Shown here piece by piece: positions 1-8,199 of a stretch of DNA of 64,000 bases. The stretch lies in assembly GCF_003854965.1 (NCBI RefSeq), contig NZ_RQPI01000001.1:620001-684000 (forward strand), given 5' to 3'. Every line of letters begins with the position of its first letter. Positions within the stretch are counted from its first letter, which is position 1. A model generated the notes under the pieces. That model was not told where the DNA came from. It saw only the letters and a list, made by a program, of their open reading frames with translations, and did no database searches. A program made the translations under genes and the position numbers. This stretch comes from Paenibacillus rhizophilus (lineage in GTDB: Bacteria > Bacillota > Bacilli > Paenibacillales > Paenibacillaceae).

Positions 1-55
1 AACGGTAAGATACTAATACAAGGGATGCTCATTACGTCAATTTGGGAGGCAAGAG

Positions 56-586
56 ATGAAGAGGGAAGTACAGCATGTGCCCTACGGCTACGAGCCGCCG
101 GCGGAGAAGCGCAGAGGGACGTTAATCTATTATGATTCCTTCGAGCATACAACCGATGAAGAACTGAGGGCGGCGGCGCAGGCCGCGCTGGACAAAAACT
201 TCGGAAAGCTGGTGCTCTATCCGCTGCACGAGGAAACGGTGCGCAGAATGTCCAAGGAACCCGTAAGCTCTTACTATAAGCGTGAAGACCGCCTGCATGA
301 GTGGAAAAGAGAGCAGGGCACCTCGTCCATCACGGTGGAGAATTGGGAGGGCAAGCGGAAAAAATATACGCCCATCGACTCCGCGCTGCGCCATTTGACC
401 GAGCGTTATCCGGGGCCGCATTTTCTGTATGTCTCGCCGGAGACGGCCAATCTGTTCGCTTCGTTTTCCTCTTTCGAAGAATGGATCAAGAATCTGCGTT
501 TGCTGCTGCCGGAGAAACCGGGAATCCTACATCCCCGTCTGGAAAAATACAGCCACCGCTGGTCGGTTGCAGGCGAAGAAGAGTAA
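56..586 (+). CDS. Hypothetical protein, 176 aa
   Basis: I do not recognise this protein. It is soluble and charged, with no signal peptide or membrane segment. The N-terminus is proline-rich (YGYEPP), the middle is basic (SYYKREDRLHEWKREQG), and the C-terminal third carries aromatic residues (YPGPHFLYVSP, FSSFEEWIKNLRLLLP). The ATG follows GGGAGGCAAGAG, a good ribosome binding site, and the frame is open throughout with backbone-like base composition. A terminator follows at once, so it is probably transcribed alone or is the last gene of a unit that begins outside the window. Its existence as a gene is well supported; its function is unknown. Confidence 0.75.
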   Translation: MKREVQHVPYGYEPPAEKRRGTLIYYDSFEHTTDEELRAAAQAALDKNFGKLVLYPLHEETVRRMSKEPVSSYYKREDRLHEWKREQGTSSITVENWEGKRKKYTPIDSALRHLTERYPGPHFLYVSPETANLFASFSSFEEWIKNLRLLLPEKPGILHPRLEKYSHRWSVAGEEE

Positions 587-589
587 AAA

Positions 590-641
590 AACAGCCCGTT
601 CATTCGCCGGTTCTGGCGTTTGTGCGGGCCGTTTCTTCATA
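590..641 (+). terminator. Intrinsic terminator after the 176-aa gene
   Basis: ACAGCCCG pairs with CGGGCC across an internally structured loop (GCCGG/GGCGT) and is followed by GTTTCTT. The left side is preceded by AAAAAA, so the hairpin could also stop transcription of the minus-strand DUF4395 gene that ends beside it. Confidence 0.55.
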
Positions 642-650
642 GCGCGGCTA

Positions 651-1085
651 TTAATGTGAGCTGCCTTGGCGACGTTTGTACAAGTACATTTTCCATTGGT
701 AGTGGATGAAGCAGCCGATGCAGAAGCCGAGTATGGCTACTAAGGCGGCGGTACCTACAATAGCGGTGAAGATATACGCCGCGGTTAACCAACCGGCAAG
801 ATAACTGACAAGTCCGGCAGCGAGACAGATGACGGCGATGGTTTGATTGAACTGCTGCTGCTCCGCATCTTCGAGAACATACGCGGAGCGGTCTTTCCGC
901 AGAAACCGGGCAGAGAGGCTGATTACCGGATTGTACCGAAACAACAGACCGAGCAGCCCTGCAGCCAGCGGTATAGCCAGAAACCAGTAAAAACCGGTAA
1001 ACCAGGTTAACAACACGGACAGAACGATAACCGATTGGTTGGCCCGGACCAGCGGTCTGGGAATCCCCCTTGACGTATCGGCCAT
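651..1085 (-). CDS. DUF4395 family membrane protein
   Basis: A 144-residue integral membrane protein with four hydrophobic segments in two pairs separated by a charged loop (RFLRKDRSAYVLEDAEQQQFNQ). The N-terminal IPRPLVRANQ followed by the first membrane pair is typical of DUF4395, a family of unknown function common in Bacillota. I chose the ATG at 1085 over the one three codons upstream because AGGTGG lies five bases before it, whereas the upstream ATG sits inside that binding site. The gene is transcribed away from the drug-exporter gene at 1235. The family call is fairly sure; no function can be given. Confidence 0.75.
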   Translation of the reverse strand: MADTSRGIPRPLVRANQSVIVLSVLLTWFTGFYWFLAIPLAAGLLGLLFRYNPVISLSARFLRKDRSAYVLEDAEQQQFNQTIAVICLAAGLVSYLAGWLTAAYIFTAIVGTAALVAILGFCIGCFIHYQWKMYLYKRRQGSSH

Positions 1086-1170
1086 TAAACCCACCTCGCT
1101 TATTGGAATAATTAAATTATAATCTCAGCCAGCCTTTTTTGAAAGTAAAAGTATTGACTTTTAGTTTATG

Positions 1171-1199
1171 GTTTTGTTATGGAGACCGATTGTTATAAT
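1171..1199 (+). promoter_or_regulatory. Extended -10 promoter of the MFS gene
   Basis: A TGnTATAAT extended -10 (1191-1199) has a weak -35 (GTTTTG) 17 bases upstream. The TTGACT at 1154 is too far away to be the partner. It lies 36 bases before the GTG start of the exporter gene. Confidence 0.55.
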
Positions 1200-1234
1200 A
1201 TAGTTAAAGAGACAGAAATATAGGAGGAATCGGA

Positions 1235-2698
1235 GTGGAAGATACGATACAATCAACAGATATTAACAAGGAGAGGATCAGGAAGATGCCGATCCTGGTT
1301 TCGCTGCTGCTCAGCGGCTTTATCGGCATGTTCAGTGAAACCGCGCTCAATGTCGCGCTAAGCGACTTGATGAAAGCGCTGGAGATTACACCGACCACGG
1401 CACAGTGGCTGACCACCGCGTATTTGCTGACGCTGGGAATTCTGGTCCCCCTCTCGGGATTGTTGATTCAGCGGTTCACGACCAGGCAATTGTTTATCGC
1501 ATCCTTGTCTTTCTCCATAATCGGGACGGCTCTGGCCGCTGTCTCGCCAAACTTTGAATTTTTGCTGATCGCCCGGGTCGTGCAGGCTATGGGAACGGCG
1601 CTTCTGCTGCCGCTCATGTTCAATACGATTCTGGTGCTGATCCCGCCTGAAGAAAGAGGAGCTGCAATGGGGATGATTGGGCTGGTCATCATGGTGGCCC
1701 CCGCAACCGGTCCGACGATCGCAGGTCTCCTTATCGAGAACCTGAGCTGGCACTGGATTTTCTGGATGTCGCTGCCGTTTCTCGTAATCGCGCTGATCTT
1801 TGGGATGGTCTTTATGCAAAATATAACGAAGGTGACCAAGCCTGCCATCGATTGGCTGTCGATTCTTCTATCCTCCGTTGGCTTCGGGGGTGTCGTGTAC
1901 GGCTTCAGCAGCGCCGGAGAAGCGGACGGCTGGAACAGCCTTAAAGTATGGATTGCCATTGCTGTCGGGGCGTTCTCGCTGATTCTGTTCGTATGGCGCC
2001 AGCTTACAATGAAGCAGCCGCTGATGGATCTTAAGGTGTTTAAGTATCCGATGTTCGTCGTAGGCCTGCTGTTGATCTTTATCTGTATGATCGTCATTTT
2101 GGCGGCTATGCTGATTCTGCCGCTTTATTTGATTAACGGACAGGGATACAGCGCGTTCAAGGCCGGCCTATTACTCCTTCCGGGCGGACTGATTAACGGC
2201 TTGTTTTCGCCGCTGATGGGCAAGCTGTTCGACAAATTTGGCCCGAAATGGCTGGTCATTCCGGGATTAGCCATTGTCGCCGCCACCCTGTGGCTGTTCT
2301 CGGGTATTAACGCGGCTTCCACTGTAGCATTCGTGATCGTGCTGCACAGCGGGCTGATGATCGGGATATCGATGGTGTTCATGCCAGCCCAGACGAACGG
2401 CATCAACCAGCTTCCGCTTGAGCTTTACCCGCACGGCACAGCCATTATGAACACGCTCCAGCAGGTTGCCGGAGCCATAGGCACCGCGCTTGCGATCAGC
2501 ATCATGACGGCCGGCACGAACAGCTATCTGAAGAGCGTGAAGAATCCGCAGGACCCGGCCGAGCAGCTAGCAGCCTTTACGCAGGGGGTCCAGCACTCTT
2601 TTATTTTCGCCATGTCGCTAACCATCGCCGGCTTGATCCTTGCCTTCTTCCTGAAGCGTGTGGCCGTCCGCCATCCGCAGGAAGGCGCCATGCACTAA
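1235..2698 (+). CDS. MFS multidrug exporter, DHA2 (EmrB/QacA) family
   Basis: A 487-residue polytopic membrane protein of the 14-helix DHA2 drug:proton antiporter group, similar in layout to LmrB/MdtP. It shows the DHA signatures: QWLTTAYLLTLGILVPLSGLL for helices 1-2, RFTTRQLF for the motif-A loop, and an antiporter motif C around MVAPATGPTIAGLLIE. An arginine follows helix 4 (LLIARVVQAMGTALLLP). Length and hydrophobic pattern are normal for the family. Translation starts at GTG behind TAGGAGGAATCGGA. It is a single-gene unit with its own promoter and terminator. The substrate cannot be read from sequence; drug or toxic-metabolite export is the family role. Confidence 0.85.
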   Translation: MEDTIQSTDINKERIRKMPILVSLLLSGFIGMFSETALNVALSDLMKALEITPTTAQWLTTAYLLTLGILVPLSGLLIQRFTTRQLFIASLSFSIIGTALAAVSPNFEFLLIARVVQAMGTALLLPLMFNTILVLIPPEERGAAMGMIGLVIMVAPATGPTIAGLLIENLSWHWIFWMSLPFLVIALIFGMVFMQNITKVTKPAIDWLSILLSSVGFGGVVYGFSSAGEADGWNSLKVWIAIAVGAFSLILFVWRQLTMKQPLMDLKVFKYPMFVVGLLLIFICMIVILAAMLILPLYLINGQGYSAFKAGLLLLPGGLINGLFSPLMGKLFDKFGPKWLVIPGLAIVAATLWLFSGINAASTVAFVIVLHSGLMIGISMVFMPAQTNGINQLPLELYPHGTAIMNTLQQVAGAIGTALAISIMTAGTNSYLKSVKNPQDPAEQLAAFTQGVQHSFIFAMSLTIAGLILAFFLKRVAVRHPQEGAMH

Positions 2699-2717
2699 GC
2701 AAAGCTTATATCGCTTC

Positions 2718-2750
2718 AAGCCCTTCGGCCAATGCCGGGGGGCTTTTTTG
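2718..2750 (+). terminator. Intrinsic terminator after the MFS gene
   Basis: AAGCCC and an inner CGGC pair with GCCG and GGGCTT, followed by a run of T residues. Confidence 0.8.
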
Positions 2751-2874
2751 CACCGTCACAGAGCCCGATAGAAAGGCGCAGCCGTTTCTTCAGATTGTAT
2801 GCAACATTTTGCGGCAAGTGCGCGTCCAGAGGGTATATAGGCTTTACTAAATCAGCTTGGAAAGAAGGGTTTTT

Positions 2875-3855
2875 ATGAAAAATCTACCTAAATTATCTGT
2901 AAAAATAAAAAGAAATGCCCTGCTCGGGCTGGCAATCGTTGTGGGAGCGGGCGCCGGAACAGCGGCAATCGCGCAGTCGGCATCGGCCGCGCCGGCCGCG
3001 GCGGTTGTAACCGCCGAACAATCGTTAGGCGTGTATAATCAATTCCAGAAATACTTGAAAAATTCCGCGAAGACGCCGTACAGCCTGGTTCAGGCCCGCA
3101 ATTACCTGTTCAACCATATCAAACGGGTCGATTCCTGGCGCGCCACCGTCATGGTGCTTCAACTGGAGAATGCGCAGAAAGCGCGATTGAATGTTTTTTC
3201 GGAAAAATTCTTTCTGGAGAAGGTCCAAAAAGTAATAGACGCCGCTTACCGCAAAGGTGGGCGGGAGACGGGACTCACTTACAGCAGCTTGCTGAAGTAT
3301 ATTACGGATCACAGCGTCCGCGCCTTATTGACCGAGTCCTACGGTTACGGCTATAAGCTGGAGACCAGTGAAGGCATGTATTACCCTGTCATGCATTACG
3401 AGGGCTTCAAATTCTTCAAGCCTTATATTGGAAAAGACATCGCTGCCTATATTGACTTGATGGCTGCTGATTCCAATAAACCCGCCCTGAGCGACGCCGC
3501 CATCGTCATCACTTGGAATGAACTGATTAACCGGACGCTTGCCCTGGAAACCTATGTAAAGGAGTATCCGAAATCCAATCGTACCGCGGCGGTAAAGGAT
3601 AAATTGAAGCTGATGGAAACATTCGTGTTTTATGGCTCCAACAATACTCCCGCCTATCAATACGGAGCCAAAGGCGAGCTGACAACAATCGATCCCGAAC
3701 TCAGACAAGCGTATGAAAAAGCGTTGCAGAGCGGGGTGGGGGACAGCAGAGTTTTGAAGACGATCCAGAATGTGCTGGGAATGCTGGATACGAGCGGAGA
3801 TAAATGGAACGGGAACATCGAGAAATTTTTAAGGGATTTCATACAAAATGGTTAA
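2875..3855 (+). CDS. Exported protein of unknown function, 326 aa
   Basis: A secreted protein I do not recognise. The N-terminus is a clear signal peptide: a basic KIKRN, a hydrophobic stretch rich in Ala/Gly/Val, and an AQSASAA cleavage region near residue 35-40. The mature part is mostly helical with several Tyr/Lys-rich segments (ESYGYGYKLETSEGMYYP) and no visible catalytic motif. I start at the ATG at 2875, which follows AAGAAGGG, instead of a TTG six codons upstream. The stop overlaps the VanX-like gene by eight bases, so the two are translationally coupled and probably work on the same extracytoplasmic substrate, perhaps the cell wall. That link is inference from position only. Confidence 0.75.
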   Translation: MKNLPKLSVKIKRNALLGLAIVVGAGAGTAAIAQSASAAPAAAVVTAEQSLGVYNQFQKYLKNSAKTPYSLVQARNYLFNHIKRVDSWRATVMVLQLENAQKARLNVFSEKFFLEKVQKVIDAAYRKGGRETGLTYSSLLKYITDHSVRALLTESYGYGYKLETSEGMYYPVMHYEGFKFFKPYIGKDIAAYIDLMAADSNKPALSDAAIVITWNELINRTLALETYVKEYPKSNRTAAVKDKLKLMETFVFYGSNNTPAYQYGAKGELTTIDPELRQAYEKALQSGVGDSRVLKTIQNVLGMLDTSGDKWNGNIEKFLRDFIQNG

Positions 3856-4582
3856 GCGGTTGATTCTGGCGCTGACGCTGATTCTGGTATTTGCGGGTAT
3901 GCCTCTTCCGGGCGGCTGGAGTACGGCTTCTCCGGTGAATGCGTCGGCGAAAGAGGCCATTAAGCAGTATCCTTTTCCCATAGGTTTCGTGTATGTGGAC
4001 GAGGTGATACCCAATGCACGGTTCGACATCCGTTATTACGGTGAGAACAATTTTGCGGGACGGCGAATTGCCGGGTACAATGCGCCTTATGCCATTTTGA
4101 CGAAGCAGGCCGCCAAAGCGTTAAAAGCGGTCAGCGATGAGTTGGAACCAAAGGGCTATGCGATTAAAATTTACGATGCCTATCGTCCGCAGAAGGCGGT
4201 CAATGATTTTATCAAATGGTCTAAGGATGGCGGGGACATTAAGATGAAACGGCAATATTACCCCCGGTTGGATAAGAAGAATCTCTTCAAGCTGGGCTTT
4301 ATCGCCACCAAATCCGGGCACAGTCGGGGCAGCACCGTCGATTTGACGCTCGTAAGCATTAAAACCGGGAAGCTCGTCGATATGGGAGGGCCGCATGATT
4401 TCTTCGGTAGTCTTTCGTATTATGATTCACCGCAGATCACCGAGGCGCAGCAGGCCAACCGGAGGCTTCTGAAGGAAGTCATGAACAAGCATGGATTCAA
4501 AGGATACAGCAAGGAATGGTGGCACTTTACGCTAATTAAAGAGCCTTTTCCTGAACGGTATTTCGATTTTGATGTTGAATAA
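3848..4582 (+). CDS. Secreted VanX/DdpX-like D-Ala-D-Ala dipeptidase (peptidase M15D)
   Basis: A zinc dipeptidase of the VanX family that would split D-Ala-D-Ala or related peptides. The whole M15D active site is visible: Arg113 in DAYRPQ, zinc ligands His158 and Asp165 in SGHSRGSTVDL, and Glu223 and His226 in EWWHF. Unlike cytoplasmic VanX it starts with a signal sequence (about residues 1-33), so it acts outside the membrane. No vanH or vanA ligase genes are nearby, so a role in glycopeptide resistance is unlikely; peptidoglycan peptide turnover or nutrient recovery is more plausible. It overlaps the exported 326-aa gene upstream by eight bases and is followed by a terminator. Confidence 0.88.
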   Translation: MVKRLILALTLILVFAGMPLPGGWSTASPVNASAKEAIKQYPFPIGFVYVDEVIPNARFDIRYYGENNFAGRRIAGYNAPYAILTKQAAKALKAVSDELEPKGYAIKIYDAYRPQKAVNDFIKWSKDGGDIKMKRQYYPRLDKKNLFKLGFIATKSGHSRGSTVDLTLVSIKTGKLVDMGGPHDFFGSLSYYDSPQITEAQQANRRLLKEVMNKHGFKGYSKEWWHFTLIKEPFPERYFDFDVE

Positions 4583-4593
4583 CTTACAAAAAG

Positions 4594-4636
4594 AAGGCCT
4601 CACTCCCCACGGCATTTGTGGAGAATGAGGCCCTTT
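4594..4636 (+). terminator. Bidirectional intrinsic terminator
   Basis: AAGGCCTCA and a following CTCCCCAC pair with GTGGAGAA and TGAGGCC, with CTTTT on the plus side and CTTCTTTTT on the minus side. It separates the convergent VanX-like and DUF1657 genes. Confidence 0.8.
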
Positions 4637-4650
4637 TGCTGTTACTTGCT

Positions 4651-4857
4651 TTAGAAACCCTTGTATTGGGGTTCTTCATTCTCAAGCTGCTGTACCCGGC
4701 TTTCCACCTGCTGCATGATTTGTTGGGTTTGCTGCGCAGCAGAGGTAAACAGAGTTTTGGCGTCCTGATTCTGAGTGCTCAATGCGAATTGCTCAAGGCT
4801 TGCTTGGGCGCTTTTCAATGAAGAAAGGCAAGTTTTTACATCTGAAGCTACGGTCAT
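4651..4857 (-). CDS. DUF1657 small protein
   Basis: A 68-residue, probably helical, soluble protein of the DUF1657 family (MTVASDVKTCLSSLKSAQASLEQFALSTQNQ at the N-terminus in outline). DUF1657 proteins are known from sporulating Bacillota and occur in spoVA-type operons beside DUF421 proteins, as here. The ATG at 4857 is preferred to a TTG two codons upstream because AGGAGG is eight bases from the ATG. It points away from the DUF421 gene at 5051, whose C-terminal domain is a second copy of the same fold. Function is unknown; a spore-related role is inferred from family context. Confidence 0.82.
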   Translation of the reverse strand: MTVASDVKTCLSSLKSAQASLEQFALSTQNQDAKTLFTSAAQQTQQIMQQVESRVQQLENEEPQYKGF

Positions 4858-5050
4858 CGTCAATTCCTCCTGTGTTGGGTTATGAATGGTGAATCACCAC
4901 GCTAATATTTGCGCCGCAAGCTCCGATTATGCATTGGAAGCATTCCATTTTTTCCAAAAAAGAGCAATGGATTTCCGGATAGGTTCCGCTGCTTTGAGCA
5001 ATAATGAATTTGGATGAAATTTGTCAGCAAAACAAAGGGAGGGCGCTGTA

Positions 5051-5911
5051 ATGCCTACTTGGTTGGAGGTTATTTTACGGACCATTGTTGCGGTGGTCGT
5101 GCTGTTTCTGTTAACAAAGATACTTGGCAAAAGACAGGTTTCCCAGCTTTCTTTCTTCGAATATATTACGGGGATCACGCTAGGCAGCTTGGCGGCCTAC
5201 ATCTCGCTGGATACGGACAATACCTGGCATTTGGGCATGATTGCGATTGTGGTATGGGTCGCCATTTCCTTCGGGATCGAATTTCTGCAGCTCAAGAGCA
5301 AGAAAGCCAGAGACTTCGTCGATTTCAAGGCAACCGTGGTGATCAAGGACGGCAAGATTTTGGAGGAAAACCTCAAAAAAGAGCGTCTGACTACTGATGA
5401 TCTGCTGGAGCAGCTTCGGGGGAAAGACGTGTTCAAGGTAGCCGATGTCGAGTTTGCGATTATGGAAACGACCGGACAGATCAACGTACTGCTTAACCGC
5501 GAGAATCAGCCGCTTACTCCGAAGCATTTGGGAATCAAGGTCGCTCCGGAGAAAGAAACGCAAGCCGTCATTATGGACGGGAAGCTGATGCCTGAACCGC
5601 TCGATATGATGGGGAAAACGCCAAAATGGCTGATGGATGAACTGGAGAAGCAGCAGCTTAATCTGCAGGATATTTTTCTGGGGCAGATTGATTCCTATGG
5701 GGAGTTGACCGTCGATTTGTACGCCGACAACGTTCAGGTCCCGCAGCCTCAGGAGAAGCCGGAGCTGTACGCCCTGCTGAAAAAATGCGAAGCCGATCTG
5801 GAAATGTTCGGGCTGACCACTAAAAATAAAGACGCCAAAAAGCTGTACGAGCAGTGCTCGTCACAGCTTCAGCAGGTGATCTCGGACTTAAAGCCGCTCC
5901 TCCGCACTTAA
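5051..5911 (+). CDS. DUF421 membrane protein fused to a C-terminal DUF1657-like domain
   Basis: A 286-residue protein. Residues 1-75 hold three membrane helices (LEVILRTIVAVVVLFLLTKILGKR begins the family signature; GKRQVSQLSFFEYI is typical of DUF421/YetF). A soluble beta-rich domain follows (about 80-215). The last 60 residues (ELYALLKKCEADLEMFGLTTKNKDAKKLY) resemble the stand-alone DUF1657 protein encoded at 4651-4857. YetF-type proteins are Bacillota inner-membrane proteins of unclear function that recur in spoVA-like operons. I start at the ATG at 5051, which has AGGGAGG upstream. The domain fusion and the divergent single-domain neighbour suggest the two proteins act together. Confidence 0.82.
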   Translation: MPTWLEVILRTIVAVVVLFLLTKILGKRQVSQLSFFEYITGITLGSLAAYISLDTDNTWHLGMIAIVVWVAISFGIEFLQLKSKKARDFVDFKATVVIKDGKILEENLKKERLTTDDLLEQLRGKDVFKVADVEFAIMETTGQINVLLNRENQPLTPKHLGIKVAPEKETQAVIMDGKLMPEPLDMMGKTPKWLMDELEKQQLNLQDIFLGQIDSYGELTVDLYADNVQVPQPQEKPELYALLKKCEADLEMFGLTTKNKDAKKLYEQCSSQLQQVISDLKPLLRT

Positions 5912-5930
5912 AGCGGAGCGAGTGGCTTTA
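5891..5930 (+). terminator. Hairpin overlapping the DUF421 stop codon
   Basis: AAGCCGCTC-CTCCGC pairs with GCGGAG-CGAGTGGCTT around a loop containing the TAA stop. Only three T residues follow, so termination may be weak. Confidence 0.45.
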
Positions 5931-6103
5931 CCGAGGGCAAGATAGATGATTTGTTTATCTTTAAATTCCTCGCTGCAATTCGAACCTTTTGCCATAAAGG
6001 GTATTGGGTTTCAAAGCTCATTGTCTCCTCATACCAGGTAATATCGGATGGGGGAGGGGATGAGTTATACATAAGCAGCCTCCAATCTGTTCTCTAAGTC
6101 TTG

Positions 6104-6436
6104 TTAACCCGGCAGCACCAGCCGGAGCAGCATCAGAGACACGATGCCCACCGTCACTGTTCCGAGCAGGCTGCGCGTTGCAATAGCGACGAGAAAAGCG
6201 GGAACCGCCGCGAACAGTTCTGTATTGCTTGTCAGCGGGACGAGCTTGCCGTCTTGGATAAGCAGCTCCTGCGCCACCAGAGCGGCCATAATGGACACAG
6301 GTACATGATTCAACCACCGCATGCTCCAGTCCGGAAGCATGAACCGGCTGAGCACCATCAAGGGCAGAACGCGCGGGATAAGGGTGACTGCCGCCGAACC
6401 GAGTATAATCCACAGGATTTCGCTTCTTACTTCCAT
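6104..6436 (-). CDS. azlD: AzlD-type branched-chain amino-acid exporter subunit
   Basis: A 110-residue protein with three to four membrane helices and the AzlD hallmark TLIPRVLPLMVLSRF near residue 20, followed by VPVSIMAALVAQELL. AzlD partners AzlC to form a branched-chain amino-acid (and azaleucine) exporter. I start at the ATG at 6436; the much longer open frame upstream is the azlC region read out of frame. The start overlaps the azlC stop by ten bases, the usual azlCD coupling. Confidence 0.88.
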   Translation of the reverse strand: MEVRSEILWIILGSAAVTLIPRVLPLMVLSRFMLPDWSMRWLNHVPVSIMAALVAQELLIQDGKLVPLTSNTELFAAVPAFLVAIATRSLLGTVTVGIVSLMLLRLVLPG

Positions 6437-7164
6437 TTTTCCACCGCCATTCCAATAGTCGCAGCTATGATTGTTGCCGCAATAACCCCGACCGTCGGGG
6501 AGACCCACAGAGAAACGCCGATCGCCACCGCCGCCGCCGCCAGACCGACGATGACATCCGTCCGGATTGTGCGCCGGCCGAGTATGGAAAGGACCAGCAG
6601 CCCGATGAACATGGCCGGCAGCGCATAATCGAGACCGAATTTTTCGGGGCTGGTAATCCACTGTCCGAGAAGAGCGCCGGCAATGTTGGCGGCGCACCAG
6701 TTCAAATAAGCGGTGATATTAAGCCCGTGCATCCATTTTTCGCTGATTCTTTTGCGTTTGGCGGCTTCATTAATGGCGACGCCAAAGGTCTCGTCTGTAA
6801 GAAGAACGCCGACAAGGAAATTACGGAAAGGCGACAGTTGACGGAAGTAGGGCGATATGGCCGCGCTTAGCAATAGATGCCGAAGATTTACGAATAGAAT
6901 CGTTATGATGATGCCTGCCGACGGGCTGCCCATGGCGATCATGCCTGCAGCGATAAATTGGGCGGACCCGGCATATAGAACCAGAGACATCAGGATAATC
7001 TCCGTAATGCTTAACCCCGCCGTTTTCTCGACGACGCCCGCCGCAAATCCGATGCTCAAATAGCCGAGCAGCGTGGGAAGACAGTCCTTGACTCCCATTA
7101 AAAAGCTTTCTTCATTCGTGCTGCTCCCGGTTGTCTGTGCCCGAGTTGTTGTTTCCATTTTCAT
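6427..7164 (-). CDS. azlC: AzlC family branched-chain amino-acid exporter
   Basis: The large subunit of an AzlCD-type exporter, 245 residues with about six to seven helices. Diagnostic stretches are GVKDCLPTLLGYLSIGFAAG near residue 25, AGSAQFIAAGM near 66, VNLRHLLLSAA near 92 and DETFGVAINEA near 124. Upstream, AGGAGG sits 14 bases before the ATG, longer than ideal; no better start is visible. The gene faces away from the TetR regulator at 7349 with 184 bases between them, so that regulator could control it, although a separate palindrome downstream of tetR is the better operator candidate. Confidence 0.88.
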   Translation of the reverse strand: MKMETTTRAQTTGSSTNEESFLMGVKDCLPTLLGYLSIGFAAGVVEKTAGLSITEIILMSLVLYAGSAQFIAAGMIAMGSPSAGIIITILFVNLRHLLLSAAISPYFRQLSPFRNFLVGVLLTDETFGVAINEAAKRKRISEKWMHGLNITAYLNWCAANIAGALLGQWITSPEKFGLDYALPAMFIGLLVLSILGRRTIRTDVIVGLAAAAVAIGVSLWVSPTVGVIAATIIAATIGMAVEKWK

Positions 7165-7348
7165 TATGTAGTTCGCGACCTCCTAATTGAAACAAGCTTC
7201 TTGTTCTAGCGGTAATTATTCTGCCGTTATTTTATCACGCTGATGGATAAAAAGGGCATACCGAGGCCTGTCAAATGCAAATTTGGCGCAAAATACTTGA
7301 CCGACCGTTCTCAAATGAATATGATGGAATCAGAGAGGAGGGGAGACG

Positions 7349-7933
7349 ATGGCAAGACCCCGGGAATTCGACGAAGAAACGGCACTCGATAAAGCGATGG
7401 AACTGTTCTGGAGCAAGGGCTATGAAAAAACATCCATTCAGGATCTGTGCGATTACACGGGAGTGCACCGTGGCAGCTTGTATGAAACGTTCGGGGACAA
7501 GAATGAATTATTTCTGGCTGCGCTTGACCGGTTCCGGCATCATTTGGCGGGAAGACTCTTTGCGGTTTTGGAGGAGCACGGCAATCCGAAGGAGCAGCTT
7601 GCCGCCTTTTTCGAGCGGCTGATCGAAAGCTCTATGGACAATGCAAAAGAACGGCGCGGCTGCTTCATTGCGAATACGGCCATCGAACTGGCGCCCTTCG
7701 ACTCCAAGGTGGCGAGCAGAGTGGAGGCAAGTCTGCTGGATATGGAGAATCGTTTCTACAGCTTTCTGCTGCGCGCGCAGAAGGAAGGCCGGTTGAAAGG
7801 GAAGCATAATCTCCGCGAGCTGTCGAGGTTCCTGGTCGGTGTGAAGCAGGGAGTGCATATCATGGCCAAAGCGACTGATGACCGCAAAACATTACAGGAT
7901 GTATATCAAGTAGCACTTTCGGCAATTTTTTAA
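7349..7933 (+). CDS. TetR/AcrR family transcriptional regulator
   Basis: A 194-residue repressor. Residues 1-55 form the TetR helix-turn-helix (ALDKAMELFWSKGYEKTSIQDL, then TGVHRGSLYETFGDKNELF), and the rest is a helical ligand-binding domain with CFIANTAIELAP typical of the TetR_C_16/YcdC-like subgroup. The ATG follows GAGAGGAGGGGAGACG. A perfect six-plus-six palindrome lies 18 bases after its stop, in front of a very short ORF, and may be its operator. It is divergent from azlC. The effector is not predictable. Confidence 0.85.
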   Translation: MARPREFDEETALDKAMELFWSKGYEKTSIQDLCDYTGVHRGSLYETFGDKNELFLAALDRFRHHLAGRLFAVLEEHGNPKEQLAAFFERLIESSMDNAKERRGCFIANTAIELAPFDSKVASRVEASLLDMENRFYSFLLRAQKEGRLKGKHNLRELSRFLVGVKQGVHIMAKATDDRKTLQDVYQVALSAIF

Positions 7934-7951
7934 TTTTTTTTTGCTGAATTA

Positions 7952-7967
7952 AAGAATGTATATTCTT
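7952..7967 (+). promoter_or_regulatory. Palindromic operator candidate for the TetR regulator
   Basis: AAGAAT-GTAT-ATTCTT is a perfect inverted repeat in an AT-rich stretch between tetR and an AGGAGG-led short ORF. Its size and spacing suit a TetR dimer. Binding is inferred from position. Confidence 0.5.
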
Positions 7968-7991
7968 AATTTATGATGAGGAGGAACAATC

Positions 7992-8075
7992 ATGACTCAA
8001 AAACCGCTTGAGTTACCGGAGCCAACAGAGGGCTCGGACTGGAAATATCCAAACAGCTGGGTACGCTTGGCATAA
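7992..8075 (+). CDS. 27-codon ORF, possible remnant of a TetR-controlled gene
   Basis: An ATG with an ideal GAGGAGGAACAATC binding site opens a 27-residue frame (MTQKPLELPEPTEGSDWKYP at the start). After its TAA the next frame stays open for about 18 more codons (ITVLMGARTLSSAETLPW), so this may be the start of a longer gene now lost by deletion or frameshift. It sits directly after the palindrome downstream of tetR, where a regulated target would be expected. I do not recognise the sequence. It could also be a genuine small protein. Confidence 0.35.
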   Translation: MTQKPLELPEPTEGSDWKYPNSWVRLA

Positions 8076-8199
8076 CCGTTCTGATGGGCGCACGCACCCT
8101 CTCCTCGGCAGAGACTCTGCCCTGGTAATGGAAGGGGGATGGACTGTAAGATAGATACTGTAAGATATATAGAGAAGTGATAGAGATAGGAGTGAAGGG

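Noticed and set aside
1154..1199. TTGACT paired with TATAAT as the MFS promoter
   Set aside because: The spacing is 34 bases; an extended -10 without that -35 fits better.
3848..4582. Vancomycin-resistance gene
   Set aside because: It is VanX-like, but it has a signal peptide and there are no vanH, vanA or vanRS genes nearby.
6104..6697. 197-codon reading of azlD
   Set aside because: The first 87 codons read azlC out of frame; the AzlD family N-terminus and the overlap position support the ATG at 6436.
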